Shown: positions 1-10,548, numbered from the stretch's first letter. The stretch is DNA of 11,574 nucleotides from Quisquiliibacterium sp036525975 (GCA_036525975.1 DATCZK010000058.1:1-11574), one strand, 5' to 3'. A program made the numbers and translations. The notes: generated by a model not told the origin, from the sequence alone.

Positions 1-232
1 GCAGGTTCAGCGGAAGCAGCAGCTTGGTGAGCAGCCCCTTGCCGCGCACGCCGCCGAAGCGCACCCAGTGCATCGCGATGCCGTGCCGCGGCACCAGCGT
101 TGCCTCCATGCCCGCGGGGTTGCCGAGCCACTCCACGCGCCAGCCCCGGGCGCGCATCACCTGCGCCACCGCGAGCCCGGGCATCACGTGCCCGCCGGTG
201 CCGCCGGCCATGATCAGGATCGCGCGGCTCAT
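1..232 (-). CDS. murG: MurG, UDP-GlcNAc:lipid I GlcNAc transferase (N-terminal part only)
   Basis: MurG transfers GlcNAc from UDP-GlcNAc to lipid I at the inner face of the cytoplasmic membrane, making lipid II. Only the first 77 codons are present; the gene runs off the left edge. The ATG at 232 opens a protein with the glycine-rich GGTGGHVMPGLAVA motif at residues 10-23, the N-terminal signature of the family. It is followed by the usual strand-helix pattern (WRVEWLGNPAGMEATLVP), where related proteins read similarly. The start codon overlaps the ftsW stop by 4 nt (ATGA), so translation is probably coupled. The nucleotide-sugar binding C-terminal domain is outside the window and cannot be judged. 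Confidence 0.96.
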   Translation of the reverse strand, partial: MSRAILIMAGGTGGHVMPGLAVAQVMRARGWRVEWLGNPAGMEATLVPRHGIAMHWVRFGGVRGKGLLTKLLLPLNL

Positions 233-1428
233 GCGTCGCCCCGCATCAGGCGGCGCGTTTCGACGTCGATCCGCAGCAGGATCGCGACCGCCACGCACGA
301 CACGAGCACGCTCGAGCCGCCGTAGCTCATCAGCGGCAGCGTGAGCCCCTTGGTGGGCAGCAGGCCCACGTTCACCCCCATGTTGACGAAGGCCTGGAAG
401 CCGATCCACACGCCGATGCCCTTGGCCACCAGGCCCGAGAACACCCGGTCGACCGCGATCGCCTGGCGGCCGATCTCGAAGGCGCGGCGCGCGATCCAGT
501 AGAACGCGACGATCACGGCCATCACCGCGACCAGGCCGAGTTCCTCGCCGATCACCGCGAGCAGGAAGTCGGTGTGCGCCTCGGGCAGGTAGTGGAGCTT
601 CTCGATCGAGGCGCCGAGCCCCACGCCGAACACCTCGCCGCGCCCGAACGCGATCAGCGAGTGGGTGAGCTGGTAGCCCTTGCCCAGCGGGTCGGCGAAC
701 GGGTCCAGGTAGGCGAAGATGCGCTCGCGCCGGTACGGCGAGATCAGCACCAGCAGCACGAACGTGGCGGCGGCCGTCACGACCAGCCCCGCGAACAGCC
801 GGCCGTTCACGCCGCCCAGGTAGAGCACGCCCATCGCGATGATCCCGATCACGACGAAGGCGCCGAGGTCGGGTTCGAGCAGCAGGAGCAGCCCGACCGC
901 GGCGACCGCCGCCCCCATCGGCAGGAACCCGCGCCTGAAGCTCTGCATGTAATCCTGCTTGCGCACCGTGTAGTCGGCCGCGTAGAGCACGACGAACAGC
1001 TTCATCAGCTCCGAGGGCTGCAGGTTGATCAGGTACAGCGGCAGCCAGCGCCTCGCCCCGTACACCACCTTGCCCACGCCGGGGATCAGCACCAGCACGA
1101 GCAGCACGCAGCCGAACACGAACAGCCAGGGCGCGAGGCGCTGCCACATCCGCGCCGGCACCGCGAACGCGACCAGGCCGGCCAGCGTGCCGAGCGCGAG
1201 CGCGAACAGGTGGCGCACGAGGAAGTGGGTGGGCGCGTACGACGCGAAACGCGGCGAGTCGGGAAGCGCGACCGAAGCCGAGAAGACCATCACGAGGCCG
1301 AGCATCGCGAGCCCGGCCACGACCCAGAGCAGCGCCGTGTCCACGACCGCGCCCGTGCCGGGGGGCGCGATCCGCCGCGCCGCCTTCGCGCCGCGGGTGG
1401 CCGGGCGTGGAAGGCCCAGGCTCAGCAC
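229..1428 (-). CDS. ftsW: FtsW, septal peptidoglycan glycosyltransferase of the SEDS family
   Basis: FtsW is a polytopic inner-membrane enzyme that polymerises lipid II at the division septum together with the transpeptidase FtsI. The predicted protein is 399 aa. A basic cytoplasmic N-terminus of about 30 residues is followed by about ten hydrophobic segments. Conserved SEDS features are visible: GARRWLPL (124-131), LQPSELMKL (136-144), LEPDLGAF (184-191), EAHTDF (283-288) containing the presumed catalytic Asp287, and the LPLMSYGGSS block (364-373). I chose the GTG at 1428 because it overlaps the murD end by 7 nt, matching the overlap pattern of this cluster. A second GTG at 1344 would give 371 aa and keep all membrane segments, so the start is not settled. 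Confidence 0.96.
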   Translation of the reverse strand: MLSLGLPRPATRGAKAARRIAPPGTGAVVDTALLWVVAGLAMLGLVMVFSASVALPDSPRFASYAPTHFLVRHLFALALGTLAGLVAFAVPARMWQRLAPWLFVFGCVLLVLVLIPGVGKVVYGARRWLPLYLINLQPSELMKLFVVLYAADYTVRKQDYMQSFRRGFLPMGAAVAAVGLLLLLEPDLGAFVVIGIIAMGVLYLGGVNGRLFAGLVVTAAATFVLLVLISPYRRERIFAYLDPFADPLGKGYQLTHSLIAFGRGEVFGVGLGASIEKLHYLPEAHTDFLLAVIGEELGLVAVMAVIVAFYWIARRAFEIGRQAIAVDRVFSGLVAKGIGVWIGFQAFVNMGVNVGLLPTKGLTLPLMSYGGSSVLVSCVAVAILLRIDVETRRLMRGDA

Positions 1429-2954
1429 GCGAGCCCCGCCTCCGTGCCCAACCGGCGCACGGCGTCCTGGAACACCTGCGCGCGGTGCCCGTAGTTGCGG
1501 AACATGTCGAAGCTCGCGCAGGCCGGCGAGAGCAGCACCGCATCGCCGGCGCGCGCGAGGCTCGCCGCGAGTTGCACCGCCTGCTCGAGCGTGTCCGCCG
1601 AGCGCATCTCGACCCCGGCCCCGGCGAGCGCCTCGCGAAGGCGCGGGCCGTCGCGTCCGATCAGGATCACCGCGCGCGCGTGGTCGCGCACCGGGCGCGC
1701 GAGCGGGCCGAAGTCCTGCCCCTTGCCGTCGCCGCCGGCGATCAGCACGCAGCGTTTCCCCAGGCCGTCGAGCGCGGCGACCGTTGCGCCCACGTTCGTG
1801 CCCTTGCTGTCGTCGTAGTACTCCACGTCGCGCACGACCGAGACCCGTTCGCAGCGGTGGGCCTCGCCGGCATAGGCGCGCAGCCCGTGGAGCATCGCCG
1901 CCATCGGCACCCCCACGGCGCGCGCGAGCGCGAGCGCCGCGAGCGCGTTCAACTGGTTGTGCGTGCCGCGCACCCGCAACGCATCGGCGGGCATCAGCTT
2001 GTTCACGACGAAGGCCGGCGGCGCGTCCTTGCGCCTGCGCACGCCGGGCTCGTCGGTTGCCACGGCCTCGGCGAGCCAGCGCAGCCCGCCCTCGAGCACG
2101 AAGCCGAATTCGCCCGGCGCCCCGGGCACCGAGCGCCCGAAGCTCATCGTCGATCGCGCGCGCCGCGGCTGCGTCGCCGGGTCGTCGCGGTTGAACACGC
2201 ACACGGCCGCGGCGCGGTAGATCCGGTGTTTCGCCTCGACGTAGGCGGGCATCGAGGCGTGCCAGTCGAGGTGGTCTTCGGACACGTTGAGCACCGCCGC
2301 CGCGTCGGGCGCGAGGCTGTCGGCGAGCGCGAGCTGGAAGCTCGACACCTCGAGCACCCAGACCTCGGGCATCGCGTTGGCCGCGATCGCCTCGCGCAGC
2401 GCGTCGAGCGCGGCGGGGGCGATGTTTCCCGCCGCGATCGCGCTGATCCCGGCCTGCTCGCACAGCTGCGCGACCATCCGCGTCGTCGTGGTCTTGCCGT
2501 TGGTGCCGGTGATCGCGACGAGCCTGGGGCGGTCGGCGCCGAGCGCGGCGATCGCCTGCGCGAACAGCTCGATCTCGCCCAGCACCGGGATCCGGGCCGC
2601 GCGCGCCGCGCGGTGCAGCGCGGCCGCATCGCCCACCTCGGGCGAGACGCCCGGGCTCCACAGCAGCGCATCGACACCGTCGAGCGGCGCGCTGGAGAGG
2701 GCGAGCGCGGCGAACTGCCCGCCGGCGATCTCGGCGCGAAAGGCCTGCAGCCCCGGGGGGTCGGCGCGGGTGTCGACCGCGCGCACGCGCGCGCCGCGCA
2801 TCGCCGCCCAGCGCGCCATGGCCAGCCCCGACTCGCCAAGCCCGACCACCAGCGCGGTGCGCCCGGCGAGGTCGAACAGCTGCAGCTGCGCCTCGTTGCG
2901 CGCCGCCTCGGGCTGCGGGCGGCGTCGGTCCGGTCTCGGTGCGCCGTTGCTCAT
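1422..2954 (-). CDS. murD: MurD, UDP-MurNAc-L-Ala:D-glutamate ligase
   Basis: MurD is the cytoplasmic Mur ligase that adds D-glutamate to UDP-MurNAc-L-Ala at the expense of ATP. The 510-aa product shows an N-terminal dinucleotide-like fold with VVGLGESG at 36-43, the ATP-binding P-loop GTNGKTTT at 150-157, LEVSSFQL at 201-208, NVSEDHLDWH at 223-232, and the C-terminal DDSKGTN (381-387) and SPACASFDMF (476-485) motifs. About 28 polar, Arg/Pro-rich residues precede the first domain, and an insertion near 295-325 makes it longer than the 438-aa E. coli enzyme; I recall similar lengths in Burkholderiales. The ATG at 2954 overlaps the mraY stop by 4 nt (ATGA). Because of this coupling, the nonsense codon in mraY could reduce its expression. 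Confidence 0.97.
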   Translation of the reverse strand: MSNGAPRPDRRRPQPEAARNEAQLQLFDLAGRTALVVGLGESGLAMARWAAMRGARVRAVDTRADPPGLQAFRAEIAGGQFAALALSSAPLDGVDALLWSPGVSPEVGDAAALHRAARAARIPVLGEIELFAQAIAALGADRPRLVAITGTNGKTTTTRMVAQLCEQAGISAIAAGNIAPAALDALREAIAANAMPEVWVLEVSSFQLALADSLAPDAAAVLNVSEDHLDWHASMPAYVEAKHRIYRAAAVCVFNRDDPATQPRRARSTMSFGRSVPGAPGEFGFVLEGGLRWLAEAVATDEPGVRRRKDAPPAFVVNKLMPADALRVRGTHNQLNALAALALARAVGVPMAAMLHGLRAYAGEAHRCERVSVVRDVEYYDDSKGTNVGATVAALDGLGKRCVLIAGGDGKGQDFGPLARPVRDHARAVILIGRDGPRLREALAGAGVEMRSADTLEQAVQLAASLARAGDAVLLSPACASFDMFRNYGHRAQVFQDAVRRLGTEAGLAC

Positions 2955-4120
2955 CTCAGCTTCAGGCTCGACAGGCCGAACAGCACCAGCATCATCGTCA
3001 CGATCCAGAAGCGCACGACCAGCTGGCTCTCCTTCACGCCGCCCACCTCGAAGTGGTGGTGCAGCGGCGCCATCCGCAGGATCCGGCGGCCCTGCCCGTA
3101 GCGGCGCTTCGTGTACTTGAAGTAACCCACCTGCACCATGACCGAGACGGTCTCGGCCACGAACACGCCGCCCATCACGAACAGCACGATCTCCTGGCGC
3201 ACGATCACCGCGATCGTGCCGAGCGCGCCGCCGAGCGCGAGCGCGCCCACGTCGCCCATGAACACCTGCGCCGGATAGGCGTTGAACCAGAGGAACGCGA
3301 GCCCGGCGCCGGCGATCGCCCCGCAGATCACGACGAGTTCGCCCGCTCCGGGGATGTACGGGATCAGCAGGTACTTCGAGAACACCGAGTTGCCGGTCAC
3401 GTAGGCGAAGATGCCCAGCGCCGCGCCCACCAGCACCGCCGGCAGCACGGCCAGCCCGTCGGCGCCGTCGGTGAGGTTGACCGCGTTGCTCGTGCCCACG
3501 ATCACCAGGTAGCTCAGGCCGATGAAGCCGAACACGCCCAGCGGATAGGCGATGTTCTTGAAGAACGGCACGATCAGGTCGGCCTTGGGCGGCAGGTCCA
3601 TCGCGAAGCCGCTCGAGACCCATTCCACGAACAGGCTCACGGCCTCGGCGCTGGACACGCCCGGAACGGCGAACGCCAGGTACAGCGCGGCGGCCAGCCC
3701 GATCAGCTACTGCCAGAAAAACTTCTCGCGCGCGCGCATGCCGCGCGGGTCCTGGTTCACGACCTTGCGGTAGTCGTCGACCCAGCCGATCCAGCCGAAA
3801 CCCAGCGTGACGATCAGCACGACCCAGATGAAGCGGTTCGTGAGGTCGGCCCACAGCAGCGTCGCGGCGCCGATCGCGATCAGGATCAGCGCGCCGCCCA
3901 TCGTCGGCGTGCCGGTCTTGATCAGGTGCGTCTGCGGGCCGTCCTGGCGGATCGCCTGGCCGATCTTGAGGGCGGCGAGCCTGCGGATCACCATCGGCCC
4001 GAACACGAGACCGATCGCGAGCGCCGTGAGCGTCGCGAGCACGGCGCGCAGCGTGATGTAGTTGAACACCGAGAAGGCGCGAATGTCGCGCGCCAGCCAC
4101 TGGGTGAGCTCGAGCAGCAT
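2951..4120 (-). CDS. mraY: MraY, phospho-MurNAc-pentapeptide transferase, interrupted by an in-frame amber codon
   Basis: MraY is the polytopic membrane enzyme that transfers phospho-MurNAc-pentapeptide from UDP to undecaprenyl phosphate, giving lipid I. Read through the stop, the frame is 390 codons, the usual length. Both halves are well conserved: KTGTPTMGG at 68-76, the catalytic Asp pair in DDYRK (115-119), GTSNAVNLTDGADGLA (209-224), FNAYPAQVFMGDVGALALGG with Asp290, and the HHH motif at 354-356. Codon 138 (3707-3709) is TAG after EKFFWQ. The reading frame is unchanged across it, so this is a substitution and not a frameshift. Gene callers would split it into 3707-4120 (137 aa, with both Asp but lacking most of the channel) and about 2951-3658. 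The ATG at 4120 overlaps the murF stop (TGATG). It may be a pseudogene, but for an essential gene an error or suppression is more likely. Confidence 0.93.
3707..3709 (-). other. In-frame amber (TAG) codon 138 within mraY
   Basis: On the minus strand the reading is Trp-Gln-TAG-Leu-Ile-Gly. From memory, related MraY proteins read WQS followed by a hydrophobic run at this point. A TCG serine codon would become TAG by one C-to-A change, seen as G-to-T on the plus strand. Conserved MraY sequence continues in the same frame on both sides. Confidence 0.95.
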
Positions 4121-5482
4121 CAGTGGGCCCCGACCGCAGCGTCGGCCCGGCGCACCAGCGCGGCGACCACGCGCTCCATGCGCATCGCGCGCGAACCCTT
4201 CACCAGCACCGTGGCCGGCGGCTGCGCCAGCTCGAGCGCGCGCGCGCTGATCGCGGCCGCGTCGTCGAAGTGCTCGGCCCGCTCGCCGAACGCCGCCTTC
4301 GTGTCGCGACTCGCCTCGCCCAGCAGCAGCAGCCGGTCGATGCCGCGAAGCGCCGCGTACTCGCCCACCTCGCGGTGATACTGGGGGCCCTCGGCGCCCA
4401 CCTCCGCCATGTCGCCCAGAACGAGGATTCGCGGCCCCTGGAACGCGGCGAGCGTGTCGATCGCGGCGCGCACCGAGTCGGGGTTGGCGTTGTAGCTGTC
4501 GTCGATCAGCGTCGCGCCGCTCGCGCAGGCGAGCTGCGCGAGCCTGCCCCGCACCGGACGAAAGCCGTTCAGGCCCCCGGCGATGTCGTCCACGCCGATC
4601 CCCAGCGCGTGCGCGCACGCCGCCGCCGCGAGCGCGTTGCGCACGTTGTGCGCGCCGGCGATCGCGAGCCGCACGCGCGCGCGCGCGCCGGCCACGTCGA
4701 TCTCGAAATCGTCCGGGCTCGCGCCGGGCGCGGCGCGCACCGCGCAGGCGGCGTCCAGCCCGAATTCGATCCGCTCGCGCCTGCCGGCGAGGCCGCGCCA
4801 GATCCCGGCGTGGGGCTCGTCGCCCGGAAAGACCGCGACGCCGTCCACGGGGAGCGCCGCGATCGCCGCGCCGTTCTCTCGCGCGGTGGCCTCGACCGAG
4901 TGCATGAACTCCTGGTGCTCGCGCTGCGCGTTGTTCACCAGCGCGACGGTGGCCTGGGCGATCGCGGCGAGCGTCGCGATCTCGCCCGGACGGTTCATCC
5001 CCAGCTCGACCACCGCGGCACGATGGGTCGCGCGCAGGCGCAGCACGGTGAGCGGCACGCCGATGTCGTTGTTCAGGTTGCCGGCCGTGGACAGGCGCGC
5101 GGCCTCGCCGAAACGCGCAGCGAGGATCGAGGCGACCATCTCCTTGACCGTGGTCTTCCCGTTCGAGCCGGTGATCGCGATCAGCGGCAGCGTGAAGCGG
5201 CGCCGCCAGCCCGCGGCGATCTCGCCGAGCGCGCGACGCGCATCGGCCACGATCAGCGCAGGCGCCCGAAGGCCGGGGATCGAGCGCTCGACCAGCACCG
5301 CGCGCGCCCCGCCTTGCACTGCGTCGGCGACGAAATCGTGCGCGTCGTAGGTCTCGCCGCGCAGCGCGACGAACAGGCAGCCCGGCTCGAGCGCGCGGGT
5401 GTCGGTGCACACGCCGTTCACGACGGTGGCGCCGTCGCCGACGAGCCGGCCCGACCCGATCCACGCAAATGCCTCGCGCAAC

Positions 5483-5490
<8 letters not shown>
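4120..5490 (-). CDS. murF: MurF, UDP-MurNAc-tripeptide:D-Ala-D-Ala ligase
   Basis: MurF is the cytoplasmic ATP-dependent ligase that adds the D-Ala-D-Ala dipeptide, finishing UDP-MurNAc-pentapeptide, the substrate of MraY encoded next. The 456-aa product has the N-terminal substrate domain with DTRALEPGCLFVALRG (30-45), P-loop GSNGKTT (108-114), GNLNNDIGVP (137-146), ELGMNRPGEI (162-171), HNVRNALAA (281-289), DDSYNANPDS (330-339), LGDMAE (358-363) and KGSRAMRME (431-439). The start is GTG at 5490, the position where MFELREA aligns with family N-termini, and it overlaps the end of murE by 8 nt. In some Burkholderiales murE and murF are fused; here they are separate but overlapping frames. Confidence 0.97.
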
Positions 5491-7074
<1,584 letters not shown>

Positions 7075-7078
<4 letters not shown>

Positions 7079-8811
7079 CGACCGGCCTCGCGAGCGGGGT
7101 CGCCGGCTTGCGCCTGCGCCGGGAGTTCGAGGTCGGGCACCACCCGCAGGGTGCGCAGCGCGTCGCCGGCCAGACGCGAGAACACCGGCGCCGCCACTTC
7201 GCCTCCGTAGTGCTTCCCGGCCGAAGGCTCGTCGATCATCACCGCCACGACGATCCTGGGGTCCGACGCCGGCGCGAAGCCGACGAACGACGAGACGTAC
7301 TTGCTCACGTAGCGGCCGCCCTCGAGCTTGTGCGCCGTGCCCGTCTTGCCGGCCACGCTGTATCCGGCGACCTGCGCCTTGGGGGCCGTGCCGCCGGGGC
7401 CGGCGGCCATCTCGAGCATCCTGCGAACCGCCGCGGCGGTCTCGGGGCGCATCACGCGCACGCCGCCGGCGGGCTGGTCCTGGCGCAGCAGCGTGAGCGC
7501 GGCCATGTCGCCGTCGCGCGCGAACACCAGGTAGGCGCGCGCGAGCTGCAGCAGCGACACCGAGATCCCGTGCCCGTACGACATCGTCGCCTGCTCGATC
7601 GTGCGCCAGCTGCGGTACGGCCGCAGGCGCCCGGCCACGGCGCCGGGAAAGCCGATCTCGGGCGCCTGCCCGAAGCCCACCGACGTGTAGAGCTCCCACA
7701 TCTGCTGCGGCGTGAGCGCGAGCGCCATCTTGGCCGTGCCCACGTTGGACGACTTCTGCAGAACCTGCTCCACGGTGAGCGCGTCGTGGGCCTTCACGTC
7801 GCTGATCGTGTGCGCGCCGATCGTCATCCGCCCGCCGGCCGTCGGGATCACCGTCTGCGGCGTGACCTTGCGCGCCTCGAGCGCGATCGCGGTGGTGAAG
7901 GGCTTGAGCGTGGAGCCCGGCTCGAAGGTGTCGGTGATCACGCGGTTGCGAAGCTGCGCGCCCGAGAGCTGCCCCCGCTGGTTCGGGTCATAGGTGGGCA
8001 GGTTCGCCAGCGCGAGGATCTCGCCGGTGCGCACGTCGATCACGAGCGCCGCGCCGGCCCTGGCGCGATGCTCGCGCACCGCGTCGGCGAGCGCCGCCGA
8101 TGCGTGGAACTGCACCTTGGCGTCGATCGACAGCCGCAGGTCGCGGCCGTCGCGCGGCTCGCGAATCAGCCCCACGTTCTCCACGATGCGCCCGCGACCG
8201 TCGCGGATCACCCGCCGGCTTCCCGGCTGTCCGACGAGGCTGCGCTCGTGCGCGAGCTCGACCCCCTCCTGGCCGGTGTCCTCCACGTTGGTGAACCCCA
8301 CGACGTGCGCCAGCCGCTCGCCCTCGGGGTAGTAGCGCTTGTACTCCTTGCGCTGGTAGACGCCGGCGATGTCGAGCTCCTCGACGCGCGCCGCGACCGA
8401 CGCGTCGACCTGCCGCTTCAGATAGACGAAGGTCTTGCCTTCGCCCTGCACGCGCCGCGAGATCTCGCGCTCGGGCATCTGCAGCAGCGCGGCGAGCCTG
8501 GCGAGCTCGGCTTTGGCGGGCTTGAATTCCTCGGGCGCGACCCACACCGCGCGCGCCGGCAGGCTGGAGGCCAGCACGACGCCGTTGCGGTCGAGCACCC
8601 GCCCGCGCGACGCGGGCAGCTCCACCGTGCGCCCGTAACGCACCTCGCCCTGCTTCTGGAGGAACTCGTTGGACACGAGCTGGAGGTAGATCGCCCGCCC
8701 CGCGAGCGCGACGAACCCGAGCGCGATGAGCAGCATCACGACGCGCGAGCGGTACGCGGGCAGCTTCACCGCGAGCAGCGGGTTGGCGGTGAACGGGACG
8801 CCTCGACTCAC
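7075..8811 (-). CDS. ftsI: FtsI (PBP3), septal peptidoglycan D,D-transpeptidase
   Basis: FtsI is a class B penicillin-binding protein anchored in the inner membrane. It crosslinks septal peptidoglycan in the periplasm, working with FtsW and the FtsQLB complex. The 578-aa product has a short cytoplasmic N-terminus, one membrane segment (about 23-44), the dimerisation-type domain with ASRGRVLDRNGVVLA (67-81), and the transpeptidase domain. The three active-site motifs are intact: STLK with nucleophile Ser300 (300-303), SSN (354-356) and KTGTA (489-493). No PASTA domains are present. I chose the GTG at 8811, overlapping the ftsL stop by 4 nt (GTGA). It gives the usual family length, whereas in-frame upstream codons lie inside ftsL and rsmH and code for unrelated shadow sequence. 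Confidence 0.97.
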
Positions 8812-9107
8812 TGCGGCGGCCCCATCGCGGTCTGTTCGGCCCGAGGCTCCACGCTGAGGTAGAGCGTGCGCTGCGGCGTGACCGACTGCATCGACAGGTT
8901 CGCCTTCGCCTTGGCGTCGATCCGTGCGGCGGTGGCGAGCGCGGTCTGCTCGAGCTGGAGCTGCGCCCAGTGCACCTCGATCTGGCGCATCTGCGCCTGC
9001 GCGCGCTCGAGCTCCACGAACAGCTTGCGCGCGCGGTGCTGCGAGGCGACGAGCCCCAGCGCGCAGGCGACCAGCAGCGCGGCGAGCGCAACGCCGAGCC
9101 GGGTCAT
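8808..9107 (-). CDS. ftsL: FtsL, divisome scaffold protein
   Basis: FtsL is a small bitopic membrane protein that forms a coiled-coil complex with FtsB and FtsQ and helps activate FtsW-FtsI at the septum. The 99-aa product begins with a very short cytoplasmic part, one hydrophobic segment (about 4-22), then a charged helix (about 25-65) rich in E, Q, R and L and suited to a coiled coil, and a polar C-terminal tail. Sequence conservation in this family is low, so the call rests on size, topology and position between rsmH and ftsI. The ATG at 9107 overlaps the rsmH stop by 4 nt and the end overlaps ftsI by 4 nt. Confidence 0.93.
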   Translation of the reverse strand: MTRLGVALAALLVACALGLVASQHRARKLFVELERAQAQMRQIEVHWAQLQLEQTALATAARIDAKAKANLSMQSVTPQRTLYLSVEPRAEQTAMGPPQ

Positions 9108-10093
9108 CGCGGATCCCCGGCGGCGGCGTCGACGCGCTCGGCCACCCTGAGCACGGCCGAGCGCGCGCGCGGGTTGGCCGCCACCTCGGCCTCGCCGGGC
9201 AGCATCCGCGCCACCGGGCGCAGGCGCACGCGCGCGCCCGCGATCGGCCCGCCGCGAACCGGGTCGCGCGGGGCGTCACGACCCGCTTCATGCGCGATGA
9301 ATTGCTTCACGATCCGGTCTTCGAGCGAGTGGAAGCTGATCACGGCGAGCCGGCCGCGCACGCGCAGCCGCTCGACCGCGGCCGCTAGAGCCCGCGCGAG
9401 CTCCTCAAGCTCTTGATTGACGAAAATCCGTAGAGCCTGAAAGGTGCGGGTAGCCGGGTCCTTGCCCACCTCCGCCCGCTTCTGGCGGCTGCGGACGACG
9501 CCCGCCACGATGCGGGCAAGCTCTCCTGTGGTCTGAATCGGGGCGCGCGAGGCGTCCCTGCGGCGAGCAACAATCGCCTTTGCAATCGGAACAGCAAACC
9601 GTTCTTGCCCATAGTCCCTCACCACTCTGGTTATTTCGTCTTCGCTCGCCTGCTGCAACCACTGGCCTGCCGACACGCCGCACGTGGGGTCCATGCGCAT
9701 GTCGAGCGGGCCGTCTTCACGAAAGCTGAATCCCCGCGCCGGGTCGTCGAACTGGGGGGACGAAGCGCCGAGGTCGAGGAGCACCCCGTCGACCCTCTCG
9801 AGTCGATGCGCGTCGAGCACTTCGGCGAGCCGGGAGAACTGCGCGTGCTCGATCGAAATCCGCCCATCTCCCGTTGCCTCCTGCCACCGCCTGCCTGCCT
9901 CGACCGCCTGGGGGTCGCGGTCGAGCGCGAGCAAACGCCCGCGCGGACCGAGCCGCCTCAAAATCTCGGCGCTGTGCCCGCCCCGTCCGAAGGTGCAGTC
10001 CACGTACACCCCGTCGGCGCGGATCGCCAGCGCCTCCACCGCCTCGTCGAGCATCACCGGGCGATGCTCGAGTCCGGCGCCCTTCCCGCCCAA
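9104..10093 (-). CDS. rsmH: RsmH (MraW), 16S rRNA C1402 N4-methyltransferase
   Basis: RsmH methylates the N4 position of C1402 in the decoding region of 16S rRNA, using S-adenosylmethionine. The 329-aa product has the family N-terminus EHRPVMLDEAV (9-19), the SAM-binding motif VDCTFGRGGHS (31-41), ALDRDP (56-61), LLDLGASSPQFDDPARGFSF (105-124), GPLDMRMD (128-135) and ISFHSLEDRIVK (252-263). No ATG lies upstream of the conserved HRPV segment in this frame after mraZ ends. I chose TTG at 10093, which has AGGGA five bases upstream and lies 8 nt beyond the mraZ TAG. GTG or ATG at residues 13-14 would cut into the conserved N-terminus. Codons about 151-236 use A/T-ending and rare codons (ATA, AGA, AGG, CTA) far more than the rest of the window. 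Confidence 0.96.
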   Translation of the reverse strand: MGGKGAGLEHRPVMLDEAVEALAIRADGVYVDCTFGRGGHSAEILRRLGPRGRLLALDRDPQAVEAGRRWQEATGDGRISIEHAQFSRLAEVLDAHRLERVDGVLLDLGASSPQFDDPARGFSFREDGPLDMRMDPTCGVSAGQWLQQASEDEITRVVRDYGQERFAVPIAKAIVARRRDASRAPIQTTGELARIVAGVVRSRQKRAEVGKDPATRTFQALRIFVNQELEELARALAAAVERLRVRGRLAVISFHSLEDRIVKQFIAHEAGRDAPRDPVRGGPIAGARVRLRPVARMLPGEAEVAANPRARSAVLRVAERVDAAAGDPR

Positions 10094-10101
10094 GCGCTTC
10101 C

Positions 10102-10530
10102 CTAGAACGAGAAATTCGCCAATGATTCGGGCATGCCCGCTTCGATCGCCGCCTTGTCCTGCGCCGTGAGCGACGCGGCGTCCCAGACCTCGAAGTGGCT
10201 GCCCATGCCCATCAACATCACCTGCTTGTCCAGCCGCGCGGCTTGGCGCAATTCGGGTGAAACCAGAATCCGCCCCGCCGAGTCCATGTCCACGTCCACC
10301 GCGTTGCCCAGGAAGATCCGCTGCCACGGGCGCGCCGAGATCGGCAGCGCCGCGATCCGCGCGCGGTGCACCTCCCAGGTCGTGCGCGGGAACATCAACA
10401 GGCAGCCGTCAGGATGGCGGGTGAGCGTGAGCCGTCCCTCGCTCTGCACCTGCAGGGCGTCGCGATGCTTGGCCGGGACCGTGAGGCGGCCCTTGGCGTC
10501 GAGCGACAGCGAGGAACTTCCCTGGAACAT
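10102..10530 (-). CDS. mraZ: MraZ, transcriptional regulator of the dcw cluster
   Basis: MraZ is a SpoVT/AbrB-fold DNA-binding protein. In E. coli it represses its own promoter and so influences the whole dcw cluster. The 142-aa product begins MFQGSSSLSLDAKGR and contains the two repeated DxxGR motifs typical of the family, DAKGR at 11-15 and DSAGR at 83-87, one per AbrB-like half. It ends with NFSF and a TAG stop. The ATG at 10530 matches the family N-terminus; further upstream in-frame codons would run into the operator region. No clear Shine-Dalgarno sequence precedes this ATG. Its expected binding boxes lie 56-90 bp upstream, supporting autoregulation. It is the first gene of the operon. 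Confidence 0.97.
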   Translation of the reverse strand: MFQGSSSLSLDAKGRLTVPAKHRDALQVQSEGRLTLTRHPDGCLLMFPRTTWEVHRARIAALPISARPWQRIFLGNAVDVDMDSAGRILVSPELRQAARLDKQVMLMGMGSHFEVWDAASLTAQDKAAIEAGMPESLANFSF

Positions 10531-10536
10531 GTTGTT

Positions 10537-10548
10537 CGAACCGGTTCG
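10537..10548. repeat. 12-bp perfect palindrome just upstream of the mraZ start
   Basis: CGAACCGGTTCG reads the same on both strands and ends 7 nt before the mraZ ATG, where a ribosome binding site would be expected. Its role is unknown; it could fold as RNA only poorly as a perfect palindrome without a loop, so a DNA-level protein site or chance are both possible. Confidence 0.6.

Noticed and set aside
3707..4120. Frameshift as the cause of the broken mraY
   Set aside because: The stop at 3707 and the downstream segment from 3706 are in the same frame, with no gain or loss of bases; a substitution explains it.
7108..8862. 584-codon plus-strand frame opposite ftsI
   Set aside because: The same low-complexity His/Arg/Ala-rich shadow composition; the minus strand carries an intact FtsI with all three active-site motifs.
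10102..10104. Genome-wide reassignment of TAG to a sense codon
   Set aside because: mraZ ends at TAG right after its normal C-terminus; reading through would add 15 unrelated residues and run into rsmH. Local suppression remains possible.
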